This document shows, piece after piece, positions 30,088 to 41,370 of a stretch of DNA of 64,000 bases (positions are counted from its first letter, which is position 1; the number at the start of each line of letters is the position of its first letter). The position numbers and the translations under genes were made by a program. Location of the stretch: assembly GCF_024749285.1 (NCBI RefSeq), contig NZ_CP087196.1, positions 5,270,001 to 5,334,000 on the forward strand, read 5' to 3'. The notes under the pieces were generated by a model, which ran no database searches, was not told the origin of the DNA, and saw only the letters and a program-made list of their open reading frames with translations. The DNA comes from Pseudomonas sp. B21-015. GTDB taxonomy: Bacteria > Pseudomonadota > Gammaproteobacteria > Pseudomonadales > Pseudomonadaceae.

Positions 30088-31463
30088 CACGCCACCTCGA
30101 TGGCGGCCATCAGGCCGGTTTCCATGTGATCGATCACATGGCAATGGAACATCCAGACGCCCGGGTTATCCGCCACCAGCGCCACTTGCGCGCGCTCGTT
30201 CTTGCCCAACAGGTACGTGTCGGTGAAGTACGGGATGACCTTGTGCCGGTTCGAGGCAATGACCTTGAAGCTCATGCCATGCAGGTGGATCGGGTGCTGA
30301 TACTGAGTCATGTTCTTCAATTCGAAAATATAGCTTTTGCCCTTTACGAGCTTGGCAATCGGTCGATCGGCGCAGGTCTTGTCGGTGATGTCCCAGGCCT
30401 TGCCGTTGATTTGCCACAGGCTGGGTGGCTTGCCGTTGTCGACGTTGACCGACACCGAGCCCACCCATTCAAAATTGAAGTTGAGTTTCTCGGCATTGGC
30501 CAGGTCCGGCTCGGCCACCGGGTTGGCGGGCAATGCCGGCGGCCACTCGGTCGGCGCGTCGGTGTTGGCCACCGAGCGGAAGGTGCCCAGGCGTACCGGG
30601 CCATTGCGCAGGGACAGTTCTTCGCCGGCTGGCGGGGCCTTGATCGCAAGGCAAATGCGCATGCCGGGGCCGAGCCAGTATTCCTTGCCCAGTGGGCGCG
30701 GTTCGATGGGATTGCCGTCCAGCGCGTAGATCTGCGCTTCGACGCCGGGGATGTTGAGGCGATAAGTCAGGGTGTTGTCGAGGTTGAGCACGCGTACGCG
30801 GGTGATCTGCCCGGCGGGCAAGTCGATCACCGCTTGCGAGACGCCATTGATGGTCGACAGGCGCCCGGCCGTACCGCCACGGGCCGCTTCGCGAGGAATG
30901 CTGAACGGCACGAAAGCGCCTTCTTCATCGACATGCCAGCTCTTGAGGCTCAAGGTCTTTTCGTACTTGAACCCGGTGGGCTCGCGCTCTTCGATGATCA
31001 ACGGGCCGACCAGCCCGCGACCGAGTTCTTCGCTGCTGTTCACGTGCGGGTGATACCAGTAACTGCCGGCGTCGGGCACGCGGAATTTGTAGTCGAAGTA
31101 TTCGCCCGGCAGCACCGGCAATTGCGACACGTACGGCACGCCGTCCATCTCCAGCGGCAGGCGGATGCCGTGCCAGTGAATGGTGGTCGCTACCGGCAGG
31201 TGGTTGATGAAGCGCACCCGCAGCCATTCGCCCTGACGCACGCGCAATTCAGTGCCCGGCGCCGATGGACCGAACGCCCAGGCCTGGGTCTTGTGCCCGG
31301 CCACCAGCTCGACGTCCAACGGTGCGGCGATCAGCTCATAGTCGTGGCCGGCGTCAGCGTCAGCCATTTTGCCCAGCCAGTAACGCGACGCGCCACCGGC
31401 TCCGACACCAACGACAACAAGACCGGCCAGGCCACCGAGGATTTGGCGACGGGTAAAGGACAT
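30087..31463 (-). CDS. Tat-exported multicopper oxidase
   Basis: Periplasmic laccase-like oxidase, 458 residues. A twin-arginine signal (SFTRRQILGGLAG) opens the protein. All four copper motifs are intact: HWHGIR (about residue 94), WYHPH, HPIHLHG and HCHVIDHMETGLM (near the C-terminus). No Met-rich segment like that of CueO is visible, so a general oxidase role (copper, organic substrate or unknown) is safer than a copper-resistance call. The ATG at 31463 was chosen because it begins the Tat motif. The gene overlaps tadA by one base. Confidence 0.9.
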   Translation of the reverse strand: MSFTRRQILGGLAGLVVVGVGAGGASRYWLGKMADADAGHDYELIAAPLDVELVAGHKTQAWAFGPSAPGTELRVRQGEWLRVRFINHLPVATTIHWHGIRLPLEMDGVPYVSQLPVLPGEYFDYKFRVPDAGSYWYHPHVNSSEELGRGLVGPLIIEEREPTGFKYEKTLSLKSWHVDEEGAFVPFSIPREAARGGTAGRLSTINGVSQAVIDLPAGQITRVRVLNLDNTLTYRLNIPGVEAQIYALDGNPIEPRPLGKEYWLGPGMRICLAIKAPPAGEELSLRNGPVRLGTFRSVANTDAPTEWPPALPANPVAEPDLANAEKLNFNFEWVGSVSVNVDNGKPPSLWQINGKAWDITDKTCADRPIAKLVKGKSYIFELKNMTQYQHPIHLHGMSFKVIASNRHKVIPYFTDTYLLGKNERAQVALVADNPGVWMFHCHVIDHMETGLMAAIEVA

Positions 31464-31590
31464 GAAATCTACTACCTCACGTATCAGCCACAGGCGCGGG
31501 GCCTGCAAAAGGCGAATACGATACACCTGCGGTTGAGAAACAGTAAGGGCAGCGCGGCGGATGGTCACAGACCTTGGAGAGGCCCTTTGA

Positions 31591-31666
31591 AAGATCGCAG
31601 CCTTCGGCAGCTCCTACATTTGATCGGCGTACACCCTGTAGGAGCTGCCGAAGGCTGCGATCTTTT
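31591..31666. repeat. REP inverted pair (GTAGGAGCTGCCGAAGGCTG family), outward
   Basis: AAGATCGCAGCCTTCGGCAG at the left and GTAGGAGCTGCCGAAGGCTG at the right, with a 25-bp spacer; upstream of the multicopper oxidase gene. Confidence 0.85.
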
Positions 31667-32235
31667 CGGGGTCGCGCGGTATGTCTGATGCAATGCGATT
31701 GCAGAATGTGTGGCCGCTTCGCTGATCGTTACTTAGTAGCCGCCAATCAGGGAATCACCCTACATCCATTTCCACCTTTCCCGACTTCTTTCCTGATCGA
31801 TCCCCCGCAAAGTCCCCGCGCCTTATTTTCATGCGTTGTTGGAGCACGTCGCACGCATCGAACAAGAACTCGCTGTTATCTCTGAGACGGATAGATTTTA
31901 TGACCGCTTCGCGCTCAATCGCGGGCAAGCCACGCTCCCACAGGATTGAAGTTGTTCCCCTATTTGGCGGTCTGCCTCGATTCCGTAGGAGCGAGGCTTG
32001 CCCGCGAAGGCGGTCTTACAGTCGGCGAAACTTCTGGGCAATGTCGTCGGAAGTTTCCTTCAAAACGTATCGGTCTCCATGAACTGGTGTGAAGTGAGAT
32101 CCGTGGATAGTCTTTGGCTGTCACTGCGAATGCAGTGGCAGGGTGTAGGAGCCCTCTCTCATGGTGCAACAGCTTTGTCGTTTGATTGCGGCGCTTAATT
32201 CGTGTCCGTAAGATCGTTCGCGGCGGCTGTGCGCG
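31667..32235. other. Gene-poor stretch with REP units and traces of decayed coding sequence
   Basis: No complete gene seen. A frame open from about 31797 to 31948 reads AFHALLEHVARIEQELAV-like sequence without a usable start (L and A residues at the left are approximate). It may be a remnant. A separate short frame from about 31707 begins MCGRFA but continues without family features. REP units occupy 31919-32014. Confidence 0.45.
31919..32014. repeat. Two REP units in outward orientation
   Basis: TCGCGGGCAAGCCACGCTCCCACA at 31919-31942 and GTAGGAGCGAGGCTTGCCCGCGA at 31984-32008, pointing away from each other. Confidence 0.75.
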
Positions 32236-32332
32236 GGACACGCTTCGGCGTGGCCGAGGTCCATGAGTGCTCGGTACTCCTACTCCTGCGCATGGCTGCC
32301 ACCCAAACCTGTAGGAGGGTGCGTTGGCAGCT
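32236..32332 (+). promoter_or_regulatory. Structured leader upstream of the small DUF3077-like gene
   Basis: Two hairpins precede the gene at 32359. At 32236-32255 CACGC-TTCG-GCGTG has a UUCG tetraloop. At 32294-32332 GGCTGC/GCAGCT and CACCC/GGGTG stack with a 3'-side bulge around a 12-nt loop. Function unknown; see findings. Confidence 0.4.
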
Positions 32333-32358
32333 CATATTCATACTCATGGAAATTACAA

Positions 32359-32682
32359 ATGACGACGCTAACGCCAGACCCACCCTACGAAAAACCAATT
32401 CCCCACCCCGACAACTGCTTCATGGCGCTCACCAGCAACTGCACCGACATGCCCACGCTGTTCGTCGATACCCACGCGCCGATCGATGTTTTGTATGACG
32501 CTGCCAGCTATCGAATTCGCGCAGTCACTCAAGTGCTTGAGAACCTGTCCATGCGCGGCTCGGTCGAGTGTGATTCGGTGATCCTCAGCGACTTCGCTTT
32601 GCTCTGCGCCATTCCGTTGCGGGATGGGTGCGATGTGCTGGATGTAATTGGGCGGCGGTTGCGGGCTCGGCCATTGGAGTAG
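32359..32682 (+). CDS. Small protein, possibly DUF3077 family
   Basis: A 107-residue protein. The central part (FVDTHAPIDVLYDAASYRI, then a long helix to VILSDFALLCAIPLRDGCDV) resembles the small DUF3077 proteins that are common and variable in pseudomonads; this is recognition by pattern only. No signal peptide or catalytic motif. The ATG was chosen because it opens MTTLTPDPP; a weak ribosome-binding site (GGAAA) precedes it. It stands alone among REP elements and after two hairpins. Role unknown. Confidence 0.55.
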   Translation: MTTLTPDPPYEKPIPHPDNCFMALTSNCTDMPTLFVDTHAPIDVLYDAASYRIRAVTQVLENLSMRGSVECDSVILSDFALLCAIPLRDGCDVLDVIGRRLRARPLE

Positions 32683-32697
32683 CGTCGAGCTGCTTTT

Positions 32698-32768
32698 TGT
32701 GGCGAGGGAGCTTGCTCCCTCGCCACAAGAGCAAGATCAAAAGATCGCAGCCTTCGGCAGCTCCTACG
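32698..32768. repeat. Perfect palindrome plus one REP unit of another family
   Basis: 32698-32729 is a 15-bp perfect stem (TTGTGGCGAGGGAGC and complement, loop TT). At 32743-32768 follows one GCAGCCTTCGGCAGCTCCTAC unit. Two families lie side by side. Confidence 0.75.
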
Positions 32769-32816
32769 GGAGTTTGCGTCGGGAGAGGGGCCGCTTCGCG
32801 ACCCACAAAGGTCCGG

Positions 32817-33107
32817 TTATGGCTGAAGGCCGGTGATCAGATGAACCACTCCATCCTCCAGCATCATCACTCCCGGCACTCCAGCCGCTGTCAACGCCTG
32901 CCGATCCATCCGCGTCACATCCCGTAACTCCACCCGCATCCGGGTTAGCGCCACGGGCTGATGCGACTTGAGGTTATCCACACCGCCCAGTGCGGCCACG
33001 ACATTCGGCGCCAACCCGGAAACGGCTTGAGCCACCGCTTTCGGCTCATCCACCACCAGATCCGGGGTCAACGCCTTCCAGAACGCCCGTTGCATTTTCT
33101 CGAACAT
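32817..33107 (-). CDS. EIIB-like PTS domain protein lacking the phosphorylated Cys
   Basis: Stand-alone domain of 96 residues resembling glucose-family EIIB. It has LGGVDNLKSHQPVALTRMRVEL, read here in parts: LGGVDN starting at residue 40 and LTRMRVEL at 54-61. In functional EIIB the position 13 residues after the LGG Leu is the phosphorylated Cys, as in TreP of this locus (Cys28 in HCVTRLRL). Here that residue is Ala53. The protein therefore cannot carry phosphate in the usual way. It ends 2 bp before the ptsP fusion's reading frame begins downstream of it in the same direction, and probably shares its transcript. A regulatory or structural role is inference. Confidence 0.72.
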   Translation of the reverse strand: MFEKMQRAFWKALTPDLVVDEPKAVAQAVSGLAPNVVAALGGVDNLKSHQPVALTRMRVELRDVTRMDRQALTAAGVPGVMMLEDGVVHLITGLQP

Positions 33108-33109
33108 GC

Positions 33110-35644
33110 TCAGTTCTCCAGAACCAGTGAAGTATCGACCGTCGCCTCATGGTGCAGCCGCAACGCCTCGCGTACCTGCTCGGCACTTTCCAGCCCCAGC
33201 ACTTGCTGGGCGATGGCCTGGCAATCCAGCAGGTCCACTTCGCGGACCGCCGCTTTGATCGCCGGAATCAACGGCACACTCACCGACAGCTCATCCACGC
33301 CAAGCCCCAGCAACAGCGGCACCGCCAGTTTTTCCGACGCCAGGGCGCCGCACACGCCGACCCATTTGCCATGGGCATGAGCGGCTTTCACCGTGTTGGC
33401 GATCAGGCGCAGCACCGACGGATGAAAACTGTCGGCCTGACTGGCCAGCCGTGGGTGATCGCGGTCCATGGCCAGGGTGTATTGGGTCAGGTCGTTGGTG
33501 CCGATGGAGAAGAAATCCACTTCGGGCGCAAACAGGTCAGCCATCAGCGCCGCCGCCGGCACTTCGATCATGATCCCCAGTTTCGGCAGTTCCGTGAGGC
33601 CCAATGCCAGCGCCTCTTCTTCAAGCAGCTGACGGGCCAGCCGCAGCTCCGACAGCTGCGTAACCATCGGCAGCATGATGTGCAGGCGAGCCAGCCCGGC
33701 GCTGCTCAAAATTGCCTTGAACTGATCGCGCAACAGCTGCGGACGCTCCAGGCACAGACGAATTCCGCGCATGCCCAGGAACGGGTTGGTTTCGCGGTCC
33801 ATCGGCACGTAGGCCAATGGTTTGTCACCGCCGACATCCAGGGTTCGCACCACCAGATTACGCGCTGGCCCTAATGCTCGGGCGATAGCGCTGTAGGTGG
33901 ATGCTTGCTCGTCATGGCTTGGCGCGTGATTGCGATCCAGATAAAGAAACTCCGAACGCAGCAGACCGACGCCCTCGCCGCCTAGCGCCATGGCCTGTTC
34001 GGCTTCGGCCAGCGAAGCGATGTTGGCGGTGATTTCAACGTGATGCCCATCGCGGGTACAGGCAGCCAGCGCAGCATTTTCCAGCTCGTATTGCTGGCGT
34101 TTCTTTTGTCGCTGACGATTGGCTTGCAACTGCTCAATGGCAACCTGCGCGGGATCCAGCTGCAACTCGCCCTTGTCGGCATCGAGCAAAACCCGGGTGC
34201 CATTGGCCAGTGCCAGCACCTGAACCGGCAACCCGCAGATCGCCGGCAAGCCGAAGGCCCGCGCGAGGATCGCCACGTGGCTGGTGGCGCCACCGCCGAC
34301 CGTCGCGAAACCCAGCACCTTGCGCGTGTCCAGGCCAGCCGTCTGGGAGGGTGTCAGTTGCTCGGCAATCAAAATCGCCCCTTCCGGCAACTCCATCGCC
34401 TGATCCTCTACGCCGAGAATCAGCTTGAGCACCCGTTGACCGACGTCGGCCAAATCCGCTGCCCGTTCGGCCAGCAAGGCATTGCCGAGTTTTTTGAACA
34501 AGGCAGCCGTCGACTCCGTGGCTGCGCGCCAGGCAAAACCGGCGCTTTTGCCGGCGTCGATCAGTGCCAGGGCCTGATCCAGCAGGCTTGGGTCTTCGAG
34601 CAGTTCCTGATGCGCCTTGAAGATATCTGCCTGGGCGTCACCCGTGGCCTGGTCACGCAACTGCTGCAGGCCTAGAACCGCCGCCGCCAACGCCCGTGAC
34701 AGGCGCTCGCGCTCAACTTGCGCGCCCCGACCGGATTCAATGACTTCAAGGGTCTGCTGCGCAATCTGCACCACCTGGCCAAACGCCGACCCCGCCGATG
34801 CACAGACTCCGCGCAGCACCTTCAGCGATGAGGCCTCAGCGGCAACCGGCTCAACCTCTGCCATCACCGTCACGGCTTCCCCGCAACCGGCAGCCAGCAA
34901 CTCGGCCAGAGTCTTGATCGCCACTTCAGCATCTGCGCCCGCCGCGCTGACTTGCACAATGTCGCCATGAGCGGTCTGCAACGCCATGATCGCCACCAGG
35001 GATTTGGCGTTCGCGCTGTCCTGCTGTTTATGCAGACAAATACTCGCCGAAAAACCTTTCGCCGCCTGGGCAAACACCGCCGCAGGGCGAGCGTGCAAGC
35101 CATTGAGATTGGGCAGCATCAGCGGTTTGGAGAACAGCGCCTCGCCCTCCTCCGGCATCTGCTCATCGGCCGCCACTTCGGATGGATTCAGACTCAGCAG
35201 TGGCTGACCGCTTTGCACCACGCCCGTTTCAGGTGTCAGCCAGGTGAACGGCTCACCGCTGACCACCAGCATCAAGGTCAACAAACTACGGGCGTTCAAG
35301 GCAATGTAATCGGCATCGAACCCGATCAGCGCCTGCCCCACCTCAACCCGCTGACCTTCCTCCACCAACCGGGTGAAGCCCTTGCCGGCCAGGTTCACGG
35401 TGTCTAGGCCGATGTGCATCAACACCTGCACGCCGTTCTCGTCGGTGATGCTGACGGCATGCCCGCTGACCTGCACATTGCTGATCACTCCAGCCAGCGG
35501 TGCGCACAAGGTGGATGAGGTCGGGTCGATACACAGACCGTCACCGATCACGCGACTGGAAAACACCTGATCGGGCACCTGGTCCAGCGGCATCAGCACG
35601 CCGGACAAAGGTGCCAGCAGTTGCAATTGTTGGGGTGTGGCCAT
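33110..35644 (-). CDS. ptsP: PTS phosphoryl-transfer fusion EIIA-HPr-EI
   Basis: Single 844-residue protein carrying the whole soluble phosphorelay from PEP to a sugar EIIB. Glucose-type EIIA spans about 1-155 (active His77 in VLMHIGLDTVNL). HPr spans about 172-258 (His184 in NGLHARPAAV). Enzyme I spans about 275-844 (His456 in GGGATSHVAILAR, PEP-domain motifs such as LRSEFLYLDR and GTNDLTQYTLAMDR, catalytic Cys in GVCGALASE). Pseudomonas lacks separate general EI/HPr for glucose, so such fusions serve one sugar. Here the neighbours point to trehalose, with phosphate going to the EIIB domain of TreP. Similar to NagF of P. aeruginosa in domain order. Confidence 0.93.
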   Translation of the reverse strand: MATPQQLQLLAPLSGVLMPLDQVPDQVFSSRVIGDGLCIDPTSSTLCAPLAGVISNVQVSGHAVSITDENGVQVLMHIGLDTVNLAGKGFTRLVEEGQRVEVGQALIGFDADYIALNARSLLTLMLVVSGEPFTWLTPETGVVQSGQPLLSLNPSEVAADEQMPEEGEALFSKPLMLPNLNGLHARPAAVFAQAAKGFSASICLHKQQDSANAKSLVAIMALQTAHGDIVQVSAAGADAEVAIKTLAELLAAGCGEAVTVMAEVEPVAAEASSLKVLRGVCASAGSAFGQVVQIAQQTLEVIESGRGAQVERERLSRALAAAVLGLQQLRDQATGDAQADIFKAHQELLEDPSLLDQALALIDAGKSAGFAWRAATESTAALFKKLGNALLAERAADLADVGQRVLKLILGVEDQAMELPEGAILIAEQLTPSQTAGLDTRKVLGFATVGGGATSHVAILARAFGLPAICGLPVQVLALANGTRVLLDADKGELQLDPAQVAIEQLQANRQRQKKRQQYELENAALAACTRDGHHVEITANIASLAEAEQAMALGGEGVGLLRSEFLYLDRNHAPSHDEQASTYSAIARALGPARNLVVRTLDVGGDKPLAYVPMDRETNPFLGMRGIRLCLERPQLLRDQFKAILSSAGLARLHIMLPMVTQLSELRLARQLLEEEALALGLTELPKLGIMIEVPAAALMADLFAPEVDFFSIGTNDLTQYTLAMDRDHPRLASQADSFHPSVLRLIANTVKAAHAHGKWVGVCGALASEKLAVPLLLGLGVDELSVSVPLIPAIKAAVREVDLLDCQAIAQQVLGLESAEQVREALRLHHEATVDTSLVLEN

Positions 35645-35696
35645 GACGTCACCTGCTGTTTTGTTCTGTATAAAAGACGCTGCGATCTCGTGGTAC

Positions 35697-35785
35697 CCGG
35701 TAGGAGCTGCCGAAGGCTGTGATCTGTTGGCGCCCGCAAGGACGTCAAGATCAAAAGATCGCAGCCTTCGGCAGCTCCTACCGGG
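35697..35785. repeat. REP inverted pair (GTAGGAGCTGCCGAAGGCTG family)
   Basis: Facing units; the outer bases CCCGGTAGGAGC/GCTCCTACCGGG extend the complementarity. It lies between the porin gene and ptsP. Confidence 0.85.
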
Positions 35786-35796
35786 TCATGCGGCGT

Positions 35797-38764
<2,968 letters not shown>

Positions 38765-38805
38765 GGCGCTATTCCTTCAATAGGTTTGTATCGGCCTGAG
38801 GGCCC

Positions 38806-38872
38806 CTTCGCGAGCAGGCTCGCTTCCACTGTTGATTGCGCTCCAATGTGGGAGCGAGCCTGCTCGCGATAG
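38806..38872. repeat. Two REP units in outward orientation, CCTGCTCGC variant
   Basis: TTCGCGAGCAGGCTCGCTTCCAC at the left and GTGGGAGCGAGCCTGCTCGCGA at the right, between treP and treC. Confidence 0.75.
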
Positions 38873-38879
38873 CAATCTG

Positions 38880-40322
38880 TCAGGCAACGCGATACCCAGG
38901 CCGGACAATCTTCATGCTCAACCCGCAGGTCAAAACAAACGGCACAACCATGGCAATCACCATCCCGGCCACGAACATCGGGATGAACTGCGGGATGATC
39001 GAGATGAAACCGGGCAAGCCGCCGACGCCGATCGCCGAGGCCTGGACCTTGTTCAGCGACAGGAAGATGCAGCCCAGCGCCGAGCCGATCAGGGCCGCAT
39101 AGAACGGAAATTTGTAGCGCAGGTTGACCCCGAACATGGCCGGTTCGGTGATGCCGAAGTAGGCAGAAATCGCCGAGGTCGAGGCCATGCTTTTGTCCCG
39201 TACATTGCGGGTCATGTAGAACACTCCCAGTGCCGCGCTGCCTTGGGCGAGGTTGGACATGACGATCATCGGCCAGATGAAGGTGCCACCCTGGGTGGAG
39301 ATCAGTTGCAAGTCGACCGCGAGAAACATGTGGTGCATGCCGGTGATTACCAGCGGTGCGTAGAGCAGGCCGAAAATCGCGCCACCGACCATGGGCGCCA
39401 GGTCGAACAGGGTGACCACGCCTTCGGTGATGATAATCCCCAGATGGCGGGTCACCGGGCCAATCACCGCCAGCGCCAGCACACCGGTGACGACGATGGT
39501 GGTGATCGGCACCACCAGCAATTGCACCGCGTTAGGCACCCGTGCCCGCAGCCATTTTTCGATGACACTCATCACATAGGCCGCCAGCAGGATCGGCAGG
39601 ATTTGCCCCTGATAACCGACCTTCTCGATCTGAAACAGGCCGAGGATGTCGAAGTACGGCAGGCTTTGCCCCTCCAGCCCGGCCACCGCTTTGCCGTAGT
39701 TCCAGGCATTGAGCAGATCCGGGTGCACCAGCATCAGGCCGAGCACGATGCCAAGGATTTCGCTGCCGCCAAAGCGCTTGGCCGCCGACCAGCCCACCAG
39801 TGCCGGGAGAAACACAAACGAGGTATTGGCCATCAGGTTGATCAGGCTCCAGAGGCCATCAAGCGTCGGGTAGGCCTCCAGGAGGGTCTTGCCCTCGATG
39901 AACATGCCCTTGGCGCCGATCAGGTTGTTGATGCCCATCAGCAGGCCGGCAATGATCAGCGCCGGGAGGATCGGCATGAACACGTCGGAAAACACCCGCA
40001 CCAATCGCTGAATCGGGTGGATCTTGTCGACGCTTTTTTGTTTAACGTCGGCGATGGTCGAGGCGGCGAGACCGGTTTGCCGGCGCAGCTCGGCGTAGAC
40101 CTTTTCCACTTCGCCGGGGCCAATCACCACTTGGAACAGGCCGCCGGTAAAGAATGAACCTTTGACCAGATCGATCTGGTTCAGCGTGGCGCTGTTGACC
40201 AGGCTCGGGTCCTTGAGGGCCAGGCGCAGACGTGTGACACAGTGCGCGGCCTGCTCGAGGTTGTCGCTGCCACCGAGGCTGTGCAGCAGCTCGGTGACGA
40301 TGTTCGGATAGTCATGGCTCAT
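38880..40322 (-). CDS. treP: Trehalose-specific PTS EIIBC permease
   Basis: Imports trehalose with phosphorylation to trehalose 6-phosphate. The 480-residue protein has EIIB at about 1-90, with Cys28 in AAHCVTRLRLAL, and an EIIC membrane domain of about ten segments after residue 110. EIIC shows the substrate-loop motifs GMHHMFLAVD and ITEPAMFGVNLRYKFPF (in parts). No EIIA domain is attached; the EIIA of the nearby fusion should supply phosphate. The ATG at 40322 was chosen by homology at SHDYPNIVTELL. It is divergent from treR across two palindromic operators. Confidence 0.94.
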   Translation of the reverse strand: MSHDYPNIVTELLHSLGGSDNLEQAAHCVTRLRLALKDPSLVNSATLNQIDLVKGSFFTGGLFQVVIGPGEVEKVYAELRRQTGLAASTIADVKQKSVDKIHPIQRLVRVFSDVFMPILPALIIAGLLMGINNLIGAKGMFIEGKTLLEAYPTLDGLWSLINLMANTSFVFLPALVGWSAAKRFGGSEILGIVLGLMLVHPDLLNAWNYGKAVAGLEGQSLPYFDILGLFQIEKVGYQGQILPILLAAYVMSVIEKWLRARVPNAVQLLVVPITTIVVTGVLALAVIGPVTRHLGIIITEGVVTLFDLAPMVGGAIFGLLYAPLVITGMHHMFLAVDLQLISTQGGTFIWPMIVMSNLAQGSAALGVFYMTRNVRDKSMASTSAISAYFGITEPAMFGVNLRYKFPFYAALIGSALGCIFLSLNKVQASAIGVGGLPGFISIIPQFIPMFVAGMVIAMVVPFVLTCGLSMKIVRPGYRVA

Positions 40323-40376
40323 GCTTGTTCTTCCGCTGTAGTTTTTTGTTATTGGCAGCACGCCGAAGCGAAAAGT

Positions 40377-40392
40377 ACTCGTCTGTACGAGT
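40377..40392. promoter_or_regulatory. TreR operator candidate 1
   Basis: ACTCGTCTGTACGAGT: 6-bp half-sites ACTCGT/ACGAGT around CTGT. It is the exact reverse complement of operator 2 and lies in the treP-treR divergent region. Spacing and symmetry fit a dimeric GntR/HutC regulator. Confidence 0.7.
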
Positions 40393-40402
40393 TAAAGCAA
40401 CA

Positions 40403-40418
40403 ACTCGTACAGACGAGT
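40403..40418. promoter_or_regulatory. TreR operator candidate 2
   Basis: ACTCGTACAGACGAGT, centre 26 bp from operator 1 (about 2.5 helical turns). Together they probably cover the treP promoter and may also control treR. Confidence 0.7.
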
Positions 40419-40559
40419 TCGGTTTTGTTTATCCTGAACCCGACAGGCGGCGATATTTCCTACCTCCGAAGTCAAAGAAACCCAAAGCCGCATGGACAAA
40501 CCCCTACCCTGCCCTTAAGGTTCAAAACCTTGAGCACAACGCGGCACAGAGCCATCCCC

Positions 40560-41264
40560 ATGAGTAAATACAACCAGATCTACAGCGATCTGCTTGCCAG
40601 CATCACCACCGAACGTCTGGAACGCGGCGCCCGATTGCCTTCCGAAACCGAACTGATGGACAGCTATCAGGCCAGTCGCGGCACGGTGCGCAAGGCCATC
40701 GAGCAATTGCAGGAGCGCGGTTTCGCCCAGAAAGTCCACGGCAAAGGCACCTTCGTGCTGTCGACCAACCCGATCGAGTTTCAGCTCGGTGGCATCGTCA
40801 GCTTCCAGGAAACCTACCCACGACTGGGCAACGACGTCAGCACCGAGGTGGTCGAATTCACCCAGATCCCCCTCGAAGGCCCGCTGCTCGAACACATCAA
40901 GGCTGAAACAGGCAGCCTGATCACGCGGATCAAGCGGGTGCGGCGGATCGACGGCAAACGGGTGATTCTGGACATCAACCATTTCGTCAGCGACGTGATT
41001 CCCGGCCTGTCCCGAGACATCGCCGAGCAATCGATCTACGCCTTCATCGAGCAGACCCTGCAACTGCAAATCGCCTACGCCCAGCGCACCATCGAAGCAG
41101 TGCCCCGCAGCAAGGACGACCAGCAACACCTGGATCTCGACGACCAGAGCCATGTGATCGTGGTCAGCAACCAGACGTTTTTGCAGGATGGCAGGCAGTT
41201 CGAGTACACCGAGTCACGGCATACCCTGGATAAGTTCTATTTCTCGGATGTGGCACGGCGCTGA
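40560..41264 (+). CDS. treR: Trehalose operon repressor TreR (GntR family, HutC subfamily)
   Basis: Transcription repressor, 234 residues. The N-terminal winged helix-turn-helix is at about 5-70, with SYQASRGTVRKAIEQLQERG as the recognition part and GKGTFV as the wing. The UbiC-like effector domain follows (about 90-230), containing TRIKRVRRIDGKRVILD. In this subfamily the effector is usually trehalose 6-phosphate; that is assumed here. It is divergently transcribed from treP, with twin palindromes between. Confidence 0.92.
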   Translation: MSKYNQIYSDLLASITTERLERGARLPSETELMDSYQASRGTVRKAIEQLQERGFAQKVHGKGTFVLSTNPIEFQLGGIVSFQETYPRLGNDVSTEVVEFTQIPLEGPLLEHIKAETGSLITRIKRVRRIDGKRVILDINHFVSDVIPGLSRDIAEQSIYAFIEQTLQLQIAYAQRTIEAVPRSKDDQQHLDLDDQSHVIVVSNQTFLQDGRQFEYTESRHTLDKFYFSDVARR

Positions 41265-41340
41265 GATGCGCTACGGCCGGATAAAGGGAAATGAAGGCGG
41301 TCGTGTGCGTTTAACTTGCACGAACAAATAGGATGGGATG

Positions 41341-41369
41341 TGTTAGCTGCCTGACACTGGCAGCTAACA
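41341..41369. terminator. Perfect 11-bp inverted repeat between convergent treR and fic
   Basis: TGTTAGCTGCC/GGCAGCTAACA with loop TGACACT, 1 bp beyond the fic stop. There is no T-run on either side, so termination is uncertain. Confidence 0.45.
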
Positions 41370-41370
41370 A

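Noticed and set aside
30126..31688. 520-codon plus-strand frame opposite the multicopper oxidase
   Set aside because: The oxidase on the minus strand has all four copper motifs and a Tat signal. The opposite frame has only His/Arg/Gln-rich sequence typical of antisense shadows.
31707..31885. Short frame beginning MCGRFA, like the start of an SRAP/HMCES protein with its catalytic Cys2
   Set aside because: Only the first six residues match. The next residues show none of the later family motifs, there is no ribosome-binding site, and the frame stops after about 60 codons. Coincidence or a small remnant.
38832..40157. 441-codon plus-strand frame opposite treP
   Set aside because: Composition is shadow-like and treP has a complete EIIBC architecture; the frame also starts inside a REP unit.
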